Source: Longimicrobiales bacterium (GTDB taxonomy: Bacteria > Gemmatimonadota > Gemmatimonadetes > Longimicrobiales > Gaopeijiaceae). From it: 56,657 nucleotides of DNA. The stretch covers positions 1-56,657 of the forward strand of contig JANQDZ010000042.1 in NCBI GenBank assembly GCA_028278645.1, read 5' to 3'. Below are positions 46,647-55,500 of this stretch, in pieces. Under the pieces are notes generated by a model that saw only the letters and a list, made by a program, of their open reading frames with translations, ran no database searches and had not been told where the DNA came from. How positions within the stretch are numbered: the first letter of the stretch is position 1; the number at the start of each line of letters is the position of its first letter. A program made the position numbers and the translations under genes.

Positions 46647-49181
46647 CTACCGAAGCTGATCCACACGTTCTACGGCCTTCTCGACCCTGGATGCCCCCCA
46701 GATCACCATTCCGCTGGAAAGGGGCATCAGTATGGCGGCGATCAGGGGGTTCACCAGGCCCGCCGCGGCAAAGGTGACAGCCGCGATGTTGTAGACAATG
46801 GAGCGAACCTGGTTTTTCTTGATGGAGGTGGCGGCTGCCTCCGCCGCCCGAAAGCCAGCGACGATGGGTAGAAGAGACGGGACCGAGATGACGCCATCCG
46901 CTACAAGGATGCTACTGGCCGCTCCGGTCCCCATGGCGATCCCCACATCGGCCTGAGCCAATCCCGGACCGTCATTCATTCCGTCACCTGCGAACAGCAC
47001 TCGGTCTCCGAGGTCCCGCTTGCTGCGGATCCAATCAGCCTTCTCGGACGGGTCCATCTGGGCCAGCGATTCCTCGATCCCGGCTTCTTTTGCCATCCTC
47101 AAACCCACCTCACCGACGTCCCCCGTGATGAGGACCACTTCTTTTCCGGCCTCCACCATAGCCCTCACAGCAGCACGGGAATCGGCCCGGACTCGATCCC
47201 CGAGGAGGATGGTCCAGGATCGACCTCTCCCCCCGGTCACCGGTACCTTCCCCCCGGTCACCGGTAGCTTCCCCCTGGTCACCAGTACCCTCCCGGGCCC
47301 GCCACTCCGGATCTCCCACTCCTGACCATCCACCGATCCTCGGATTCCAAACCCAGCTTCTTCTCGGACCTCTTCGGCGATGGGCAGGGGTATGCCACGC
47401 TCCACCGCTGCCCGGGTGATGGCTCGTGCAATGGGGTGCCCGCTGAAGCGCTCCAGACCACTGGCGATTCGCAGTGCCTCGTCATCTGCCTCGACGACTT
47501 CCAGGTCCCCGGCGGTGACCGTTCCCGTCTTGTCCAGGGCCACCAAGTTGATGGTCCTCATCTCAAGAAGGCCGTCCCCGCTTCGGAACAGGAGTCCCCT
47601 GCGAGCGGCAGCCCCGAGGCCGGCGGCCGCCGCCAGAGGCCTGGCCAAAGCCAGCGCACAGGGACAAGCAACTACAAGGACGGCCACAGCCGTGAGGAGC
47701 GCTTTCTCCACACCGGCGAAGAAGTACCACCCGGTAAAGGTGAGGGCCGCCACCAGTAAGGTGACCCCGGTGAACCAGGGAGCGATGCGGTCCGCCAGGC
47801 CCGGCGCCACCCCTCGATCGGCCGACAGCCTGAGCTGATCGGCCATCTGCTGGAGTACCGTTTCCCTGCCCACGGCGGTGACCCGAACCGTCAGGTACCC
47901 GTCGACCAAAACCGATCCGGCCACCACCCGGCTTCCGGGCTGGGCATCAACGGGCTCCGACTCGCCGCTGATGAGTGCCATGCGGAGATCCCCCTGGCCC
48001 CCATCCACGACTCCGTCGGCCGCCACCTCTTCGCCAGCGGCAATATCCAGGATGTCGCCAACCTCGAGGTCGTCCGATGGCACGACCTCCACACCGTCCC
48101 CCACCCGCCTGCGGGCCGTGGCAGGAGACGCAGCCGCCAGGGCTGTGGCGGCTTCGGACGCCCGGCGCCGCCCCCTGGACTCCAACATCCGCCCTGCCAG
48201 AAGAAGGGTGACCAACATGCCCATGGAATCCAGGTACGTGTCGCCTCCGGCGACGGTCACCACCACGGCGTGACCGAAGAGGACCGCCACACCCAGAGCG
48301 ATGGGGAGGTCCATATGGAGGACCTTGTGGCGGAGACCGCTGATAGCTCCCGCGAAGAAGGGCTCCGCGCACCAAAGGGCCACGGGCGCGGCTAGCGCCA
48401 AGCTGATCCACTGAAAGAGGGTGATGTACCGCGGGTCCATGCCGTCGAGCCAGCCGGTGTAAAGGGCCGCCGACAACATCATGATGTTCATGGCGGCGAA
48501 CGCCGACACGCCGAGACGGACCAGTAGTCCCCGGTCGGGTTCCCCCTCCTCGCCGAGGATCCTGGGCCTGTAGCCCAAAGTGCTGATCCGCCCTGCCACC
48601 TCGCCGAGGCTCACTGACTCGGGATTCCACCGGACGAAGGCCCGCCCGGTTGCGTAGCTCAGGGTCGCCTCGGTAACACCTTCCGTCCTTTGGAGGACGT
48701 TTTCCGTCACCCACACGCAGGACGCACAACGAAGGCCATCCACCTGGAGGCGGATCTCGCAGAGCCCGTCGGGTCCCGCCGCAACGGGAAGAGCATCCCA
48801 GTCACCAGTCATCCCCTCCGGCCGCGGGGGGAAGGCTTCCCGATCCCGATAGTAGGCCTCTAAGCCGGCTCCCTTGATGATGGCCGCCGCCATCTCGCAG
48901 CCGGAACAGCAGTAGACGTCCTCCGACCCCTCGACTGGTGTCCCGCAGTGGGGGCAGCGGGAGACGGGCGATGCAGAAGTCGTGGGCGGCCCTCCGGCCG
49001 GCACTCCTCTTCGTGCATCGGCGGAGCCGGCGCCGGCTGGGCCGGGATTACTGACCCCGGCGGAGACGGAGTTTCTGCGCCCGGCGGAGCCAGGGTTACT
49101 GCCCCCGGCGGAGCCAGGGTTACTGCCCCCTGACGGTCCGGGATTATCGCTGTTCGGATTGGTAGGAGGGCACAATGTCAT
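46647..49181 (-). CDS. ccoI: Copper-transporting P-type ATPase CcoI
   Basis: An 844-aa P1B-type ATPase that supplies copper to the oxidase. Residues about 1-72 are Pro/Gly/Ser/Ala-rich with 8-residue repeats (GSNPGSAG), then RCPHCGTPVEGSEDVYCCSG (metal-binding), the HMA domain (GLRCASCVWVTENVL), eight TM segments with VVACPCALALARP in TM6, phosphorylation site LDKTGTVTAGD and the hinge GDGMNDGPGLAQAD. The ATG at 49181 overlaps ccoH by 38 bases; a later start cannot be excluded. The nucleotide-binding domain carries a three-copy 7-aa repeat (LPVTGGKVPVTGG). Confidence 0.95.
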   Translation of the reverse strand: MTLCPPTNPNSDNPGPSGGSNPGSAGGSNPGSAGRRNSVSAGVSNPGPAGAGSADARRGVPAGGPPTTSASPVSRCPHCGTPVEGSEDVYCCSGCEMAAAIIKGAGLEAYYRDREAFPPRPEGMTGDWDALPVAAGPDGLCEIRLQVDGLRCASCVWVTENVLQRTEGVTEATLSYATGRAFVRWNPESVSLGEVAGRISTLGYRPRILGEEGEPDRGLLVRLGVSAFAAMNIMMLSAALYTGWLDGMDPRYITLFQWISLALAAPVALWCAEPFFAGAISGLRHKVLHMDLPIALGVAVLFGHAVVVTVAGGDTYLDSMGMLVTLLLAGRMLESRGRRRASEAATALAAASPATARRRVGDGVEVVPSDDLEVGDILDIAAGEEVAADGVVDGGQGDLRMALISGESEPVDAQPGSRVVAGSVLVDGYLTVRVTAVGRETVLQQMADQLRLSADRGVAPGLADRIAPWFTGVTLLVAALTFTGWYFFAGVEKALLTAVAVLVVACPCALALARPLAAAAGLGAAARRGLLFRSGDGLLEMRTINLVALDKTGTVTAGDLEVVEADDEALRIASGLERFSGHPIARAITRAAVERGIPLPIAEEVREEAGFGIRGSVDGQEWEIRSGGPGRVLVTRGKLPVTGGKVPVTGGRGRSWTILLGDRVRADSRAAVRAMVEAGKEVVLITGDVGEVGLRMAKEAGIEESLAQMDPSEKADWIRSKRDLGDRVLFAGDGMNDGPGLAQADVGIAMGTGAASSILVADGVISVPSLLPIVAGFRAAEAAATSIKKNQVRSIVYNIAAVTFAAAGLVNPLIAAILMPLSSGMVIWGASRVEKAVERVDQLR
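47229..47291 (-). repeat. In-frame 3 x 21-bp repeat in ccoI
   Basis: Three units of 21 bases (47229-47249, 47250-47270, 47271-47291) with a few changes between them, each giving seven residues of the type G-K-x-P-V-T-G. The insertion lies in the nucleotide-binding domain. Confidence 0.85.
49044..49139 (-). repeat. In-frame 4 x 24-bp repeat at the start of ccoI
   Basis: Four units of 24 bases (49044-49067, 49068-49091, 49092-49115, 49116-49139), each coding for eight residues like SNPGSAGG. The unit length is a multiple of three, so copy-number changes keep the frame. Confidence 0.85.
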
Positions 49182-49326
49182 CAGCCCCCGAGACGGCGAT
49201 GTAGATAAAGACCGCGTTCACCACGACGACCAGAACCAGCCCGAGGGTGATGATGACCGGCCAGAGCCGAAATCGGCTGGTGGGCCCCTCCGTTCCCTGG
49301 TCGTTCCTAGTCGATGCCTGAGCCAA
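49144..49326 (-). CDS. ccoH: Shortened CcoH/FixH-family protein
   Basis: A 60-aa protein, probably from TTG 49326 (GGAG six bases upstream; overlap with ccoG of 20 bases). One TM helix in the middle (LWPVIITLGLVLVVVVNAVF, residues about 21-40) and IYIAVSGADDIVPSYQSEQR after it, the conserved FixH segment. Typical FixH proteins are about 150 aa with a periplasmic domain, so this one keeps only the anchor and its neck. FixH/CcoH stays with the mature oxidase. Confidence 0.8.
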   Translation of the reverse strand: MAQASTRNDQGTEGPTSRFRLWPVIITLGLVLVVVVNAVFIYIAVSGADDIVPSYQSEQR

Positions 49327-50650
49327 CGTCCGCTCCCGCCTTAAAGGTGGTTGGGATAACGATCTCCCCATCGGGTGTGGTAACCCTGACCAGAAGAGAT
49401 GTAGTTCGGCCGATGCCCTGATCCGGAGGCACCCGAACGATCAAAGGAAGCGTCCGTGCTTCGGTTGAGGCCAGTCGGACGTCCTGGAAGATCACTTCAG
49501 CGCCGGGGATCCCCTCCACCACCACCTGGAAATCCACAGGCTCCTCACCCGGTTTGTTGTTGGTGATTTGAACCAGGAAGGTGTTCCGAATAAACCCGTC
49601 GGGATCGACGGTGAACAACGTCCCGGGCACCCGGTTCACTGTGGCTTCGAAGGGAATCCTTTGAGAGGCCAGGGTGAATCCGAAAGCCGCCAAGGCCACC
49701 AGGAGGCCTCCATAGACCACGGTACGAGGCCGCAGCCTTCTTACCGTTCGGCCGGACTGCTCCGCCATGGACGTGTACTCCACCAGAGTTCGGTGCCCCA
49801 GCTTGTCCATGACGGAAACGCAGGCGTCGATGCAGCGGGCGCACTGAATACACTCCAGCTGGAATCCGTCGCGGATATCGATACCCTGGGGGCAAACCAC
49901 GACACACTTGTTGCACTCGATGCACCTGCCGTCGGCCGCCGCCGCCTTCCCCTTTGCCCGGGGTTCCCCACGAGCCGGATCGTACCCGATGAGGAGGGTT
50001 TCATCGTCGGTGAGAGCACTCTGGAAGCGAGCATAGGGGCAGAGAAAGTTGCAGAACTGCTCCCTGAACCAGGTGAAATCCAGGTACCAGAGACCGGTGA
50101 AGATGAGGACGAAGGAATAGGCCAGGTTACCCGACTGCCCGGTCCACAGCTCCCTGGCAGGGACGAAGAAGCTGACGAAGGCCGTCCCAAGTAGGAGGGA
50201 TACGGCCAAAAAGGCCGCCCACTTGGCTGCCTTCCTCCAGATACGATCGAAACTCCACGCCTGCTGATCCCGCCTCTTTCGCTGAACTCGATCCCCCTCG
50301 ATCCAGATCTCCAGCGGCCGAATCCAGGTTTCCAGGAAGACCGTTTGGGGGCAGGCATACCCACACCAGAGCCGGCCCCAAAGGGAGGTGAAGAAGAAGA
50401 GGGCGAACGCCGCAAAGAGGAGGATCAACAGTAGGAAGAAGCTATCGGAAGCCGTAAAGATGGCCCCGAAGAAGAAGACCTGCCGCGCCGGAATGTCGAT
50501 GAGGAGGAGTGGCTTCCCCCCAACCAGGATCCAAGGGGTAAGGAAGAGGATCAGGTGGAGGGCCAGGAACGTCCAACGCCTGAGGGTAGTGAACCTACCT
50601 TTGATGGATTGGGGATATACCCACTCCCTGGTTCCGGAGAACCCCAGCAT
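49307..50650 (-). CDS. ccoG: cbb3 accessory protein CcoG (polyferredoxin)
   Basis: A 447-aa membrane protein that reduces Cu(II) for the oxidase assembly. The five membrane helices and Fe-S motifs are typical: LWCGYACPQTVFLE, FCNFLCPYARFQSAL, CIECNKCVVVCPQGID and LECIQCARCIDACVSVM. The periplasmic C-terminal Ig-like domain (about 330-447) is present, with FQVVVEGIPGAEVIFQ. It is the first of the assembly genes after ccoP, 110 bases away, across a 14-bp repeat. Confidence 0.95.
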   Translation of the reverse strand: MLGFSGTREWVYPQSIKGRFTTLRRWTFLALHLILFLTPWILVGGKPLLLIDIPARQVFFFGAIFTASDSFFLLLILLFAAFALFFFTSLWGRLWCGYACPQTVFLETWIRPLEIWIEGDRVQRKRRDQQAWSFDRIWRKAAKWAAFLAVSLLLGTAFVSFFVPARELWTGQSGNLAYSFVLIFTGLWYLDFTWFREQFCNFLCPYARFQSALTDDETLLIGYDPARGEPRAKGKAAAADGRCIECNKCVVVCPQGIDIRDGFQLECIQCARCIDACVSVMDKLGHRTLVEYTSMAEQSGRTVRRLRPRTVVYGGLLVALAAFGFTLASQRIPFEATVNRVPGTLFTVDPDGFIRNTFLVQITNNKPGEEPVDFQVVVEGIPGAEVIFQDVRLASTEARTLPLIVRVPPDQGIGRTTSLLVRVTTPDGEIVIPTTFKAGADVGSGID

Positions 50651-50674
50651 ACGTCGTTCTATCTTTCTCGCCGA

Positions 50675-50730
50675 GCGTCGGGGTTTTTGCGTCGGGGTCT
50701 TTGCGTCGGGGTTTTTGCGTCGGGGCTCTA
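50675..50730 (-). repeat. 4 x 14-bp tandem repeat between ccoP and ccoG
   Basis: Four 14-base units (50675-50688, 50689-50702, 50703-50716, 50717-50730), the first and third identical, the second with one change and the last with three. On the transcribed strand each unit reads AAAAACCCCGACGC. The array ends 24 bases before ccoG. No spacers, so not a CRISPR. Confidence 0.9.
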
Positions 50731-50760
50731 GCTCCGAGGCTTCACCGCCGGGACTTCAGG

Positions 50761-51405
50761 TCAGGAGCCTACACCCCCTTCTCCGTGCTCCTCGCCACGA
50801 CTCCCTTCCTCGGAGCCATGACTCCCCCCCTCGGAGCCTTCGTCCTGGCCTTCCTCGGAGCCTTCTTCTCCACCTGCCGTGATCTGCTCCAGGGGAATCC
50901 CTAACGCTTCGGCGTTCTTGGCCAATACGTACGCGGCCGCATGATTGATCTGTTCTGCACTCAGGATGGTACCCCACGCCGCCATCCCCTGCTCAAGTAC
51001 CCCATTGGTGATGGTATGGACTATCTCTTCCGGCGACCCGCCGTGGAGCCAGGTGTCGTCCAGGAAACTCTGGCCGATTCCTCCCTCCAGGTTCTGGCCG
51101 TGGCACACGAAACAGTACATCGTGTACACGACCTCCCCACCGGCGATGGCCTCAGGGGTCATGGCGAACTCGACGTCCTCGGCAGCCTGGACCGGCCACC
51201 GAACCGCAGCGGCCGCCATTTCCGCCTCGAACCGGGCTTCCTGGGACCGGTTGCCAATGAAATGGTAGTGGACCGTATAGCCTACCGCCCAGAGGATGCA
51301 GATCCAGAAGAGACCCAACCACCAGTCTGGGAGAGGGTTGTCATATTCTTCGATGCCATCCGCCTCATCGGCGTGGCCCAACAAACGATTGGTGTCCTTG
51401 CTCAC
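50761..51405 (-). CDS. ccoP: cbb3 oxidase subunit III CcoP (one haem)
   Basis: A 214-aa membrane cytochrome c from GTG 51405 (overlap with ccoQ of 4 bases). It begins with MSKDTNRLLGHADEADGIEE and the TM helix PDWWLGLFWICILWAVGYTV; a periplasmic domain has one CxxCH site (YCFVCHGQNLEGG) and a distal Met (EQGMAAWG). Proteobacterial CcoP has two CxxCH sites; only one is visible here. The last 40 residues are Gly/Glu/Ser repeats (EEGSEEGQDEGSEGGSHGSE). Confidence 0.92.
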   Translation of the reverse strand: MSKDTNRLLGHADEADGIEEYDNPLPDWWLGLFWICILWAVGYTVHYHFIGNRSQEARFEAEMAAAAVRWPVQAAEDVEFAMTPEAIAGGEVVYTMYCFVCHGQNLEGGIGQSFLDDTWLHGGSPEEIVHTITNGVLEQGMAAWGTILSAEQINHAAAYVLAKNAEALGIPLEQITAGGEEGSEEGQDEGSEGGSHGSEEGSRGEEHGEGGVGS

Positions 51406-51581
51406 GTCTCGTCTCCATCCGTGAACGGTAACAGGGCCGCTTCTTCCATCATGGCCTTATGCCTTGGTGTGTAGGCCCACCAGACCCAAGCCAGGAAGCT
51501 GACAAGAAAAAACACTGTCATGATTCCCATGAGCCAGCCGAGGCTGATGCTCTCGGCTGCCAGCTTGAGTATGGGATTCAC
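51402..51581 (-). CDS. ccoQ: cbb3 oxidase small subunit CcoQ
   Basis: A 59-aa single-helix protein, GTG start overlapping the ccoO stop (GTGA). MNPILKLAAESISLGWLMGI precedes the helix MTVFFLVSFLAWVWWAYTPR. Its short length, location between ccoO and ccoP and the WVWWAYTPRHK end are typical of CcoQ (FixQ), which stabilises the oxidase. Too short for usual gene callers. Confidence 0.9.
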   Translation of the reverse strand: MNPILKLAAESISLGWLMGIMTVFFLVSFLAWVWWAYTPRHKAMMEEAALLPFTDGDET

Positions 51582-52309
51582 TCACCACCCCCCTGATCCG
51601 AGAGATAGGCCTTCCCCTCCCGACCCAAGCGTTGGAGATAAGCAATCATTGCCACGATTTCGGTGTCGGCCGTGGTTTCCACACCGGTCGCGGCCAGGCT
51701 CGTGACAATCTGCTGCCCTTGTGCCGCGAGACTGGCCGGCACGCCCTCCACGTCCGCATCGGTGTAGGGGACCCCGGCCTTCTTGAGGGCCCGGACCGAT
51801 TTTTGGACGTCATCCGGATCCACCGTTGCCGTCAGAAGCCATGGGTAGGGGGGCATCACACTTCCCGGCGAGGTGCTCCGGGGATCCCGCATGTGCTCAT
51901 AGTGCCAAGCATCCGGGTACTTCTGGGCCAGCCGATGGAGATCTGGTCCCATCCGCCGAGACCCCAGGAGAAAGGGTCGGTCGTACTGGTATTCCGGCGC
52001 CCGGCTCCACGGCCCGTACCGCAGCACCTCGGCTCGCATGGGCCGGACCCACTGGGAGTGGCATAGATAACAACCCTCCCTGATGTATATATCCCGACCG
52101 GCGACCTCCAAGGGCGTATAGGGAGTGACCCAGTCACCCGTCTCCGGACCGGCGCCGGCCGTGTACATGGGGATGATCTCCACGACCCCGCCAATGAGGA
52201 TCGCGATCGTGGTCAATACGGCGAAGAGCCCTCCGCGGGATTCGAGAACCCGGCGGTGGAACTGTCCGTATTTTTTCTCCGAACCGTCGATGTGTTCGTT
52301 GTTGGTCAT
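51578..52309 (-). CDS. ccoO: cbb3 oxidase subunit II CcoO
   Basis: A 243-aa mono-haem cytochrome c: N-terminal helix (VLTTIAILIGGVVEIIPMYT), then IREGCYLCHSQWVRPMRAEV (haem binding) and RRMGPDLHRLAQKYPDAW plus MPPYPWLL, all diagnostic of CcoO. It transfers electrons from CcoP or the cytochrome donor to CcoN. It starts 12 bases after ccoN. Confidence 0.96.
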   Translation of the reverse strand: MTNNEHIDGSEKKYGQFHRRVLESRGGLFAVLTTIAILIGGVVEIIPMYTAGAGPETGDWVTPYTPLEVAGRDIYIREGCYLCHSQWVRPMRAEVLRYGPWSRAPEYQYDRPFLLGSRRMGPDLHRLAQKYPDAWHYEHMRDPRSTSPGSVMPPYPWLLTATVDPDDVQKSVRALKKAGVPYTDADVEGVPASLAAQGQQIVTSLAATGVETTADTEIVAMIAYLQRLGREGKAYLSDQGGGE

Positions 52310-52321
52310 GATCGGCCTCCC

Positions 52322-53770
52322 CTACACCGCCGGAGCCGGAGCATGCGTCTCTTCAGAGACCGACGCCCCGGATCCTTTGATGGTTTTCAGGAGGTTAAAG
52401 AGGAACATCACCATGCCCGTCAGATAGAGGACCCCACCCAAGAGCCGCATCCAGTAGTAGGGCATCAGGCGGTTCACGATGTCCAGGAAGAAGGGGTTTG
52501 CCAGCTGACCGGCATCGTTCACGGCACGCCACTGGAGGCCTTCCATCAATCCCGCAACCCACATGCTGACGGTGTAGAGAACAATCCCGATGGTGGCCAG
52601 CCAGAAGTGCTGTGTGGCCATCTTGGGATAGGCCAATTCCCGTTTCCATAGCTTGGGCACCAGCCAGTAGAGCGTCCCGAAGGACATCATCCCCACCCAG
52701 CCCAGGGCACCACTGTGGACGTGGCCGATGACCCAGTTCGTGAAATGGGCCAGCCCGTTCACAGCGCGAATCGACATCATGGGTCCTTCGAAGGTACTCA
52801 TCCCGTAGAAGGACACCGCCACGACCATAAATTTGAGAATCGGGTCCGTCCGCAGACGATCCCACGCCCCCCTGAGAGTCAAAAGCCCATTCAACATGCC
52901 GCCCCATGAGGGCGCCAGAAGCATGACACTGAACACCATCCCCAACGTCTGAGCCCAATCCGGTAAGGCCGAGTAAAGGAGGTGGTGGGGGCCGGCCCAA
53001 ATGTAGAGGAAGACCAAACCCCAAAAGTGGACGATGGAGAGCCGGTAACTATAGACCGGCCGGTCCGCCGCCCTGGGCAAGAAGTAGTACATGAGCCCCA
53101 GGAACGGGGTGGTCAGGAAGAATCCCACCGCGTTGTGCCCGTACCACCATTGTACAAGGCCATCGGTCAGCCCCGCGAAGATCGGATAGGACCGGAAGAG
53201 AGTCGCCGGGATCGCCAGGCTGTTCACGATGTGGAGCACGGCGATGGTGATCACGAACGACATATAGAACCAGATCGCCACGTAGATGTGCTTCACTTTC
53301 CTGATGGCGATGGTCCCGAAGAAGTTTATGGCGAAGATCACCCAAACCACCGTGATGGCTATGTCGATGGGCCAGATCAGCTCCGCATACTCCTTGGACT
53401 GGGTCATTCCCAGCGGGAGCGTAATGGCCGCCGCCACGATGATGCCCTGCCAACCCCAGAAGTGGAGCTTCGAGAGCAAGTCCGAGTACATCCGAACCTT
53501 CAGCAAGCGCTGCATCGAGTAATAGATACCCGTGAAGCAGATGTTGCCCCCGAAGGCGAAGATGACCGCGTTGGTGTGAAGGGGACGAAGGCGCCCAAAG
53601 GTGGTCCACGGGAGGCCCAGATTTGCGGGCCACCACGCGATCTGGAGGGCAATGATTACGCCCACCAGCATGCCCACCGCGCCCCAGATTACCGTAGCGC
53701 CGAAAAATTTCCGAACGATGTCGTCGTCGTAGTTCGGCATGGGCACAGCCGCTGTTCCGACCTGTGACAT
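52322..53770 (-). CDS. ccoN: cbb3 oxidase catalytic subunit I CcoN
   Basis: A 482-aa haem-copper oxidase subunit, ATG at 53770; a longer frame starts 204 bases earlier inside sufE and is unlikely. Haem b ligand His65 ([13 protein letters not shown]) and His352 ([11 protein letters not shown]); CuB ligands His212 ([11 protein letters not shown]) and His262/263 ([11 protein letters not shown]); b3 ligand His350. All are present, so the enzyme should reduce O2 to water with high affinity and pump protons. It heads ccoNOQP-GHIS. Confidence 0.96.
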   Translation of the reverse strand: MSQVGTAAVPMPNYDDDIVRKFFGATVIWGAVGMLVGVIIALQIAWWPANLGLPWTTFGRLRPLHTNAVIFAFGGNICFTGIYYSMQRLLKVRMYSDLLSKLHFWGWQGIIVAAAITLPLGMTQSKEYAELIWPIDIAITVVWVIFAINFFGTIAIRKVKHIYVAIWFYMSFVITIAVLHIVNSLAIPATLFRSYPIFAGLTDGLVQWWYGHNAVGFFLTTPFLGLMYYFLPRAADRPVYSYRLSIVHFWGLVFLYIWAGPHHLLYSALPDWAQTLGMVFSVMLLAPSWGGMLNGLLTLRGAWDRLRTDPILKFMVVAVSFYGMSTFEGPMMSIRAVNGLAHFTNWVIGHVHSGALGWVGMMSFGTLYWLVPKLWKRELAYPKMATQHFWLATIGIVLYTVSMWVAGLMEGLQWRAVNDAGQLANPFFLDIVNRLMPYYWMRLLGGVLYLTGMVMFLFNLLKTIKGSGASVSEETHAPAPAV

Positions 53771-53784
53771 GAGGCTACCGGGTT

Positions 53785-53845
53785 TTGAAGGTGCTGGTTG
53801 TTGTTCGTTCTGAAAATTGCTGCGAGGAAAACTACGCACCTTCAA
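53785..53845. promoter_or_regulatory. Inverted repeat in the leader of the cco operon
   Basis: TTGAAGGTGC at 53785-53794 and its perfect complement GCACCTTCAA at 53836-53845 flank 41 A/T-rich bases, just upstream of ccoN. No FNR-type box (TTGAT-N4-ATCAA) is seen. Could be an operator loop or RNA hairpin. Confidence 0.4.
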
Positions 53846-53864
53846 GGGATGAAGCGAGGGGCCG

Positions 53865-54323
53865 CTACAGCTCTTTCGGTTCCCCCGCTCCCTCTCCACC
53901 CACTTCTTTGCGGATCCCCCGTCGGATGGCGGCCATGATGGCGCGCATGCCCCGAAGACGCATGGGGGAGACAACCTCTTCCAGACCCATCTCGGCGTAG
54001 AACGTGGTGGGCACGTCGAGTACGACCGAGTAGTCCTCCCCCTCCAGGCCCTCTCGGATGATTCCGGCGAATCCTCTCACGGTGGGGGTTTCCGGTGGAC
54101 AATCGAAGAAAAGGTGAACCTTCCCTTCTTCAGTCACCTCGGTAGCGAGAAAAAAGGGTGACTGACACTCGTGGACCCGGGCAAGCCGGTTCGGGTCATC
54201 GGCATAATGAGGCGGGAGGTCCGGGACCTTGTTGGCGTAGCGGAGGAGCGCCTGACCCTTGAGCTCTCGGGGGGCGGAAGCGAACCGATCAACGACTCTC
54301 TGGAGCTTTTCGGGGAGGGGCAT
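53865..54323 (-). CDS. sufE: SufE-family sulfur acceptor
   Basis: A 152-aa protein from ATG 54323 (ATG at 54374 would add 17 residues). [20 protein letters not shown] at residues 7-26 is the SufE start, and the sulfur-accepting Cys53 lies in [32 protein letters not shown] is the conserved beta-hairpin/helix. SufE takes sulfur from cysteine desulfurase SufS for Fe-S cluster building; no suf genes are near. It lies 94 bases after the cco start in the other direction and divergent from a sulfurtransferase. Confidence 0.9.
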   Translation of the reverse strand: MPLPEKLQRVVDRFASAPRELKGQALLRYANKVPDLPPHYADDPNRLARVHECQSPFFLATEVTEEGKVHLFFDCPPETPTVRGFAGIIREGLEGEDYSVVLDVPTTFYAEMGLEEVVSPMRLRGMRAIMAAIRRGIRKEVGGEGAGEPKEL

Positions 54324-54557
54324 GGGGCCGCTCGGGAGAAGATGGATGAATGACGACTCCCCCTTGGTACTCATCACCCCCCGGGAGGTTCGACGGGGCC
54401 TTCGCCGGAACCGATGGACGGACAGTGCTCGGGAGAGCATGAAACTATCCGGGGACACTCGTGTTTCAGGAACATCCTCTGACGCCCATGGCTGGAGGCG
54501 GAAGAGAATCCAAGTGGCAGTTGGCGAGAGAGTACGCTGGAGAAGGAGAGATCCATT

Positions 54558-55433
54558 ATGTCTGGGCACCTCGATCCCCAAGAGAAATTCAAAACTTATG
54601 CCCACCCCGAGAAGCTGGTCTCGACCGAGTGGGTCGCTGAGCATCTGGATGACCCCTCCATTGTCATCGTGGAATCTGACGAAGACGTCCTCCTCTACGA
54701 CACCGGGCACATCCCGGGATCGGTGAAGATCGATTGGCACACCGATCTCAACCATCCCTTGGTCCGAGACTACCTGGAGCCCGACGCCTTCGCACGCCTT
54801 TTGTCAGAAAAGGGAATCGGCCCGGAACACACCGTGATCTTCTATGGGGACAACTTCAACTGGTGGGCGGCTTACGCCCTCTGGGTATTTCACCTTTTTG
54901 GCCACACCAACACCCGCCTGATGGATGGCGGACGGCAAAAGTGGCTGGCCGAGGGCCGTCCATTGACGTTGGAGGTTTCGGACCGGCCCATGACGGAGTA
55001 CCCCGTCCCCGTCAGGAATGACCAACCCATCCGGGCTTTCCGGGACGAGGTCATGAGCCACCTGGAGGGAGGGGGCAAGCTGGTTGACGTGCGGTCAACC
55101 GAGGAGTTCACCGGCACCTTGCTACACATGCCGGATTACCCCCAGGAAGGGGCGCTGAGAGGCGGGCACATTCCGGGTGCCGCCAGCGTACCGTGGAAAC
55201 GGGCAGCGAACGAGGACGGGACTTTCAAAGGAATCGGAGACCTTCGGGCTATCTACGTCGATGACGCAGGGATCCGCGAGGGTGAGGAGGTGATCGCCTA
55301 TTGCCGAATCGGCGAGCGATCGAGCCATACCTGGTTCGTTCTCACCTACCTCCTGGGGTTCCCCGGCGTCCGGAACTACGACGGGTCCTGGACCGAGTGG
55401 GGGAATCTCGTGGGGGCGCCCATCGAGAAGTAG
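54558..55433 (+). CDS. Rhodanese-type sulfurtransferase (two domains)
   Basis: A 291-aa protein with two rhodanese domains (residues about 20-140 and 165-285); the active-site Cys249 lies in [24 protein letters not shown] precedes ATG by eight bases. Thiosulfate or 3-mercaptopyruvate sulfurtransferase activity is expected; the CRIGERS loop favours the thiosulfate type. It is divergent from sufE (183-base gap), so they may share regulation of sulfur transfer. Confidence 0.92.
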   Translation: MSGHLDPQEKFKTYAHPEKLVSTEWVAEHLDDPSIVIVESDEDVLLYDTGHIPGSVKIDWHTDLNHPLVRDYLEPDAFARLLSEKGIGPEHTVIFYGDNFNWWAAYALWVFHLFGHTNTRLMDGGRQKWLAEGRPLTLEVSDRPMTEYPVPVRNDQPIRAFRDEVMSHLEGGGKLVDVRSTEEFTGTLLHMPDYPQEGALRGGHIPGAASVPWKRAANEDGTFKGIGDLRAIYVDDAGIREGEEVIAYCRIGERSSHTWFVLTYLLGFPGVRNYDGSWTEWGNLVGAPIEK

Positions 55434-55500
55434 GCTGAGAAGGGCACGGGGTCGTCTTCATTGCCTTGCCGTCCCCACCATCCAGGTCCACACTTCCACC

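Noticed and set aside
50675-50730. CRISPR-like array
   Set aside because: The 14-bp units are directly adjacent with no spacers and no cas genes are near.
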